Below are positions 13,815 to 15,286 of a DNA stretch of 15,286 nt, piece after piece. How positions within the stretch are numbered: the first letter of the stretch is position 1; each line of letters starts with the position of its first letter. Under the pieces are notes generated by a model, which did no database searches, was not told where the DNA came from, and saw only the letters and a program-made list of their open reading frames with translations. Source of the DNA: Verrucomicrobia bacterium UBA740 (GTDB taxonomy: Bacteria; Verrucomicrobiota; Kiritimatiellia; RFP12; UBA1067); assembly GCA_002298665.1 (NCBI GenBank), contig DBKW01000070.1, positions 1,900 to 17,185 on the forward strand, written 5' to 3'. The translations under genes were made by a program, and so were the position numbers.

Positions 13815-14732
13815 TTACACGCGGCCCTTGGAGCGGAGGAACTCGAACGACTTCTTCACCGCGAAGAGCGAGTCCGCATGGACCTCGCACTCGACCACGT
13901 ACCACTGCACGCCGTCCGCGTCCGTGACCTTGAAGAGCTTGTCCCAGTCCACGCCCTTCTGGTTCGGCTTGCCGGGCTCGCCGAGAATGCCGTCGAACGA
14001 CATGACCCCCGGCCCCCAGCCGTTCTCCTTGGCGTGGAGCGTGAAGGAGCGGTGCGGATACTTGACGTACTGTGCGCACGGGTCGACCCCGGCGTGGACG
14101 GTCCAGCCCACGTCCTGCTCCATCTGCACGGCCTTGTCGGTATGGGAGAAGAAATAGTCCCAGAACGAGGTGCCGTCCGTCATCTTGATGCGGTGCTCGA
14201 AGGTGTGGTTGTGGATGCCGATTTTGCAGCCCATCGTCGCGCAATCCGCCGCGGCCTTGTTGTAGAAGTCGCACAGTTTCTTCGTGAAGTCGTCGATCTC
14301 CTTGTTCGGCGCGACTTCCTTGTCGCCGTCGCACCCGGGCGGCACGTTCCCGCCGCCGGGGCAGTACAGGTGGGTGTTGCCGTAGGCGAGGTTGAACTCG
14401 CAGAGCTGCTTGTAGCTGTTGGGCGCGAACTCGCCGTTCCAGTACACGTGCGTCCCGCACACCTCAAGGCCGTTGTCCGCGAGCATCTTCTTGAGCTCCG
14501 CGGGCTTGTGGTTGTAGTAGCCGGCGAACTCCACGCCCTCGTAGCCGATCGCCTTGACGTCCGCGAGCGCCTTGGCGAGCCCTTCCTTCTCGATGTACTT
14601 GTGGATCGAGTAGAGCTGCAGGGCGACCTTGCCGGGACGCGCCGCGCGCGCCGCCGACAGGGCCTGGGCCGGGGTCGCCGCCAACGCCGCGCCGGCGCCG
14701 AGACCGGCGAGAAATTCTCTTCTTGTCGTCAT
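13815..14732 (-). CDS. Tat-exported sugar phosphate isomerase/epimerase-like TIM barrel
   Basis: This 305-residue protein belongs to the AP-endonuclease-2/xylose-isomerase-like TIM barrel superfamily, whose members isomerise or epimerise sugars or act on keto-sugars with a divalent metal. A twin-arginine signal TTRREFLAGLGAGAALAAT (2-20) directs folded export. The barrel follows: VALQLYSIHKY (36-46), GYEGVEFAGYYN (63-74) with metal-type Glu68, GIHNHTFE (172-179), MEQDVGWTVHAG (204-215), TLHAKE (231-236) with His233, and WYVVECE (277-283) with Glu281. Together these form the usual Glu/His/Asp/His/Glu metal set. The Met at 14732 is chosen because GGAGA precedes it and the Tat motif starts there. 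Export and pairing with a secreted beta-helix protein suggest periplasmic processing of an oligosaccharide or glycoside. The exact substrate cannot be named. Confidence 0.87.
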   Translation of the reverse strand: MTTRREFLAGLGAGAALAATPAQALSAARAARPGKVALQLYSIHKYIEKEGLAKALADVKAIGYEGVEFAGYYNHKPAELKKMLADNGLEVCGTHVYWNGEFAPNSYKQLCEFNLAYGNTHLYCPGGGNVPPGCDGDKEVAPNKEIDDFTKKLCDFYNKAAADCATMGCKIGIHNHTFEHRIKMTDGTSFWDYFFSHTDKAVQMEQDVGWTVHAGVDPCAQYVKYPHRSFTLHAKENGWGPGVMSFDGILGEPGKPNQKGVDWDKLFKVTDADGVQWYVVECEVHADSLFAVKKSFEFLRSKGRV

Positions 14733-14773
14733 CTTGTTCTCCTTATTATTGTGTTGTAGATTGAACGGACGCC

Positions 14774-15286
14774 TTAGCGGAAGTGCAGGACGAACCCTTC
14801 GCGGAATTCGAAGTCCGGATGTTGCACGAGCCACGCCTGCGATTTACCGTCCACGGTCTGGTAGAGCCCCACCACGCGCCACTTCTTCGCCTGCGGGTCC
14901 GCGAAGTTGAGGACGCGGTCCAGCTCCTTGCGCGCCGCATAATAAGAGCCGCCGGAGACTGTGCCCTGCTTGCGCAACGCGCTCCAGGTCGCGTCCGAAA
15001 GCGGCGCGACGATCCGCAAATCCTTCGCTACGTCGCCTTGGGCGATGTCGGCCGTGGCCGTGCGCCCGGCGACGAGCTTGTCCAGCAAGGCGCGGCTCGG
15101 CGCCTTGCCCGAGAACCGGAACTCCCGGATCGGCAGCGGCGCGCCCGTAATGAGAAACGGATTCCACACCCCTTCTTCCGGACGCGACCAGAAGGCGTGG
15201 TCCGCCATCTCGAAGTCGTGGCTCTTGCCGAAATCGACCGTCTCCAGCGCGTGGACGCTGTTCGTGTAGAACGGGAACCACTCCGT
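14774..15286 (-). CDS. Unrecognised protein, C-terminal part, cut by the window edge
   Basis: The frame is open through the right end of the window, so the true start is outside. At least 170 residues are present. I do not recognise the family. The visible part has aromatic-rich, beta-looking stretches (TEWFPFYTNSVHAL, ADHAFWSRPEEGVWNPFLI, PIREFRFSG) and ends with alternating hydrophobic strands (KWRVVGLYQTVDGKSQAWLV, FREGFVLHFR). No transmembrane segment or Cys pair is seen. An internal Met at 15206 could be mistaken for a start, but sequence of the same character continues upstream of it. It lies 41 bp before the TIM barrel in the same direction, so it is probably part of the same sugar-processing operon. 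Confidence 0.7.
   Translation of the reverse strand, partial: TEWFPFYTNSVHALETVDFGKSHDFEMADHAFWSRPEEGVWNPFLITGAPLPIREFRFSGKAPSRALLDKLVAGRTATADIAQGDVAKDLRIVAPLSDATWSALRKQGTVSGGSYYAARKELDRVLNFADPQAKKWRVVGLYQTVDGKSQAWLVQHPDFEFREGFVLHFR

Noticed and set aside
11693..13927. A 744-codon plus-strand open frame opposite the beta-helix gene
   Set aside because: The same antisense composition effect applies. The minus-strand product has a signal peptide, a ribosome binding site and a beta-helix pattern.

Overview
The window is a GC-rich stretch of a Gram-negative bacterial chromosome. Every gene I can support lies on the minus strand, so transcription runs from high to low coordinates. The cell has a lipopolysaccharide-bearing outer membrane (BamA, a Skp/OmpH chaperone and LpxD are encoded together). 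It also exports carbohydrate enzymes, one of them by a twin-arginine signal. High GC, a secreted beta-helix glycosidase-like protein and a Tat-exported sugar isomerase/epimerase TIM barrel fit the PVC group (Verrucomicrobiota, Kiritimatiellota or Lentisphaerota, perhaps a gut lineage). That placement is inference from gene content, not a marker-based assignment.

Right end (15286 to 11738): a sugar-related operon of three genes with gaps of about 40 bp. It holds the C-terminal part of an unrecognised protein cut by the window edge, a Tat-exported AP-endonuclease-2-like TIM barrel, and a secreted right-handed beta-helix protein resembling GH28/GH49 with a C-terminal beta-sandwich-like region. 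The beta-helix protein has Asn where the clan usually has the second Asp of its Asp-Asp pair.

Middle (11737 to 10826): about 0.9 kb without a convincing gene. It contains six tandem imperfect 22-bp units (11172-11303). The best two hold perfect 8-bp inverted arms around one central base. Next to the downstream gene is a good sigma70-type promoter with a perfect TATAAT.

Left two thirds (10825 to 269): thirteen genes in one direction, many overlapping by 1 to 20 bp, read as one long operon with a probable internal promoter ahead of bamA. First comes a GT2 glycosyltransferase, a tiny acyl carrier protein-like gene and a PglD/NeuD-type hexapeptide-repeat acyltransferase, joined by 4-bp overlaps. 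This looks like a surface-glycan acylation cassette. Next are deoC, queC and a YbaK-type deacylase. Then follows the envelope block bamA - skp/ompH - lpxD, running by overlap into aroQ, an FmdB-type zinc ribbon, a short polyprenyl diphosphate synthase and a GT4 glycosyltransferase.

The points I would look at first are the GT2/ACP/acyltransferase cassette with its non-canonical carrier protein, the 22-bp palindromic array, the polyprenyl synthase that lacks the segment after its second Asp-rich motif, and two promoters placed so close to their start codons that the transcripts should be leaderless or nearly so.
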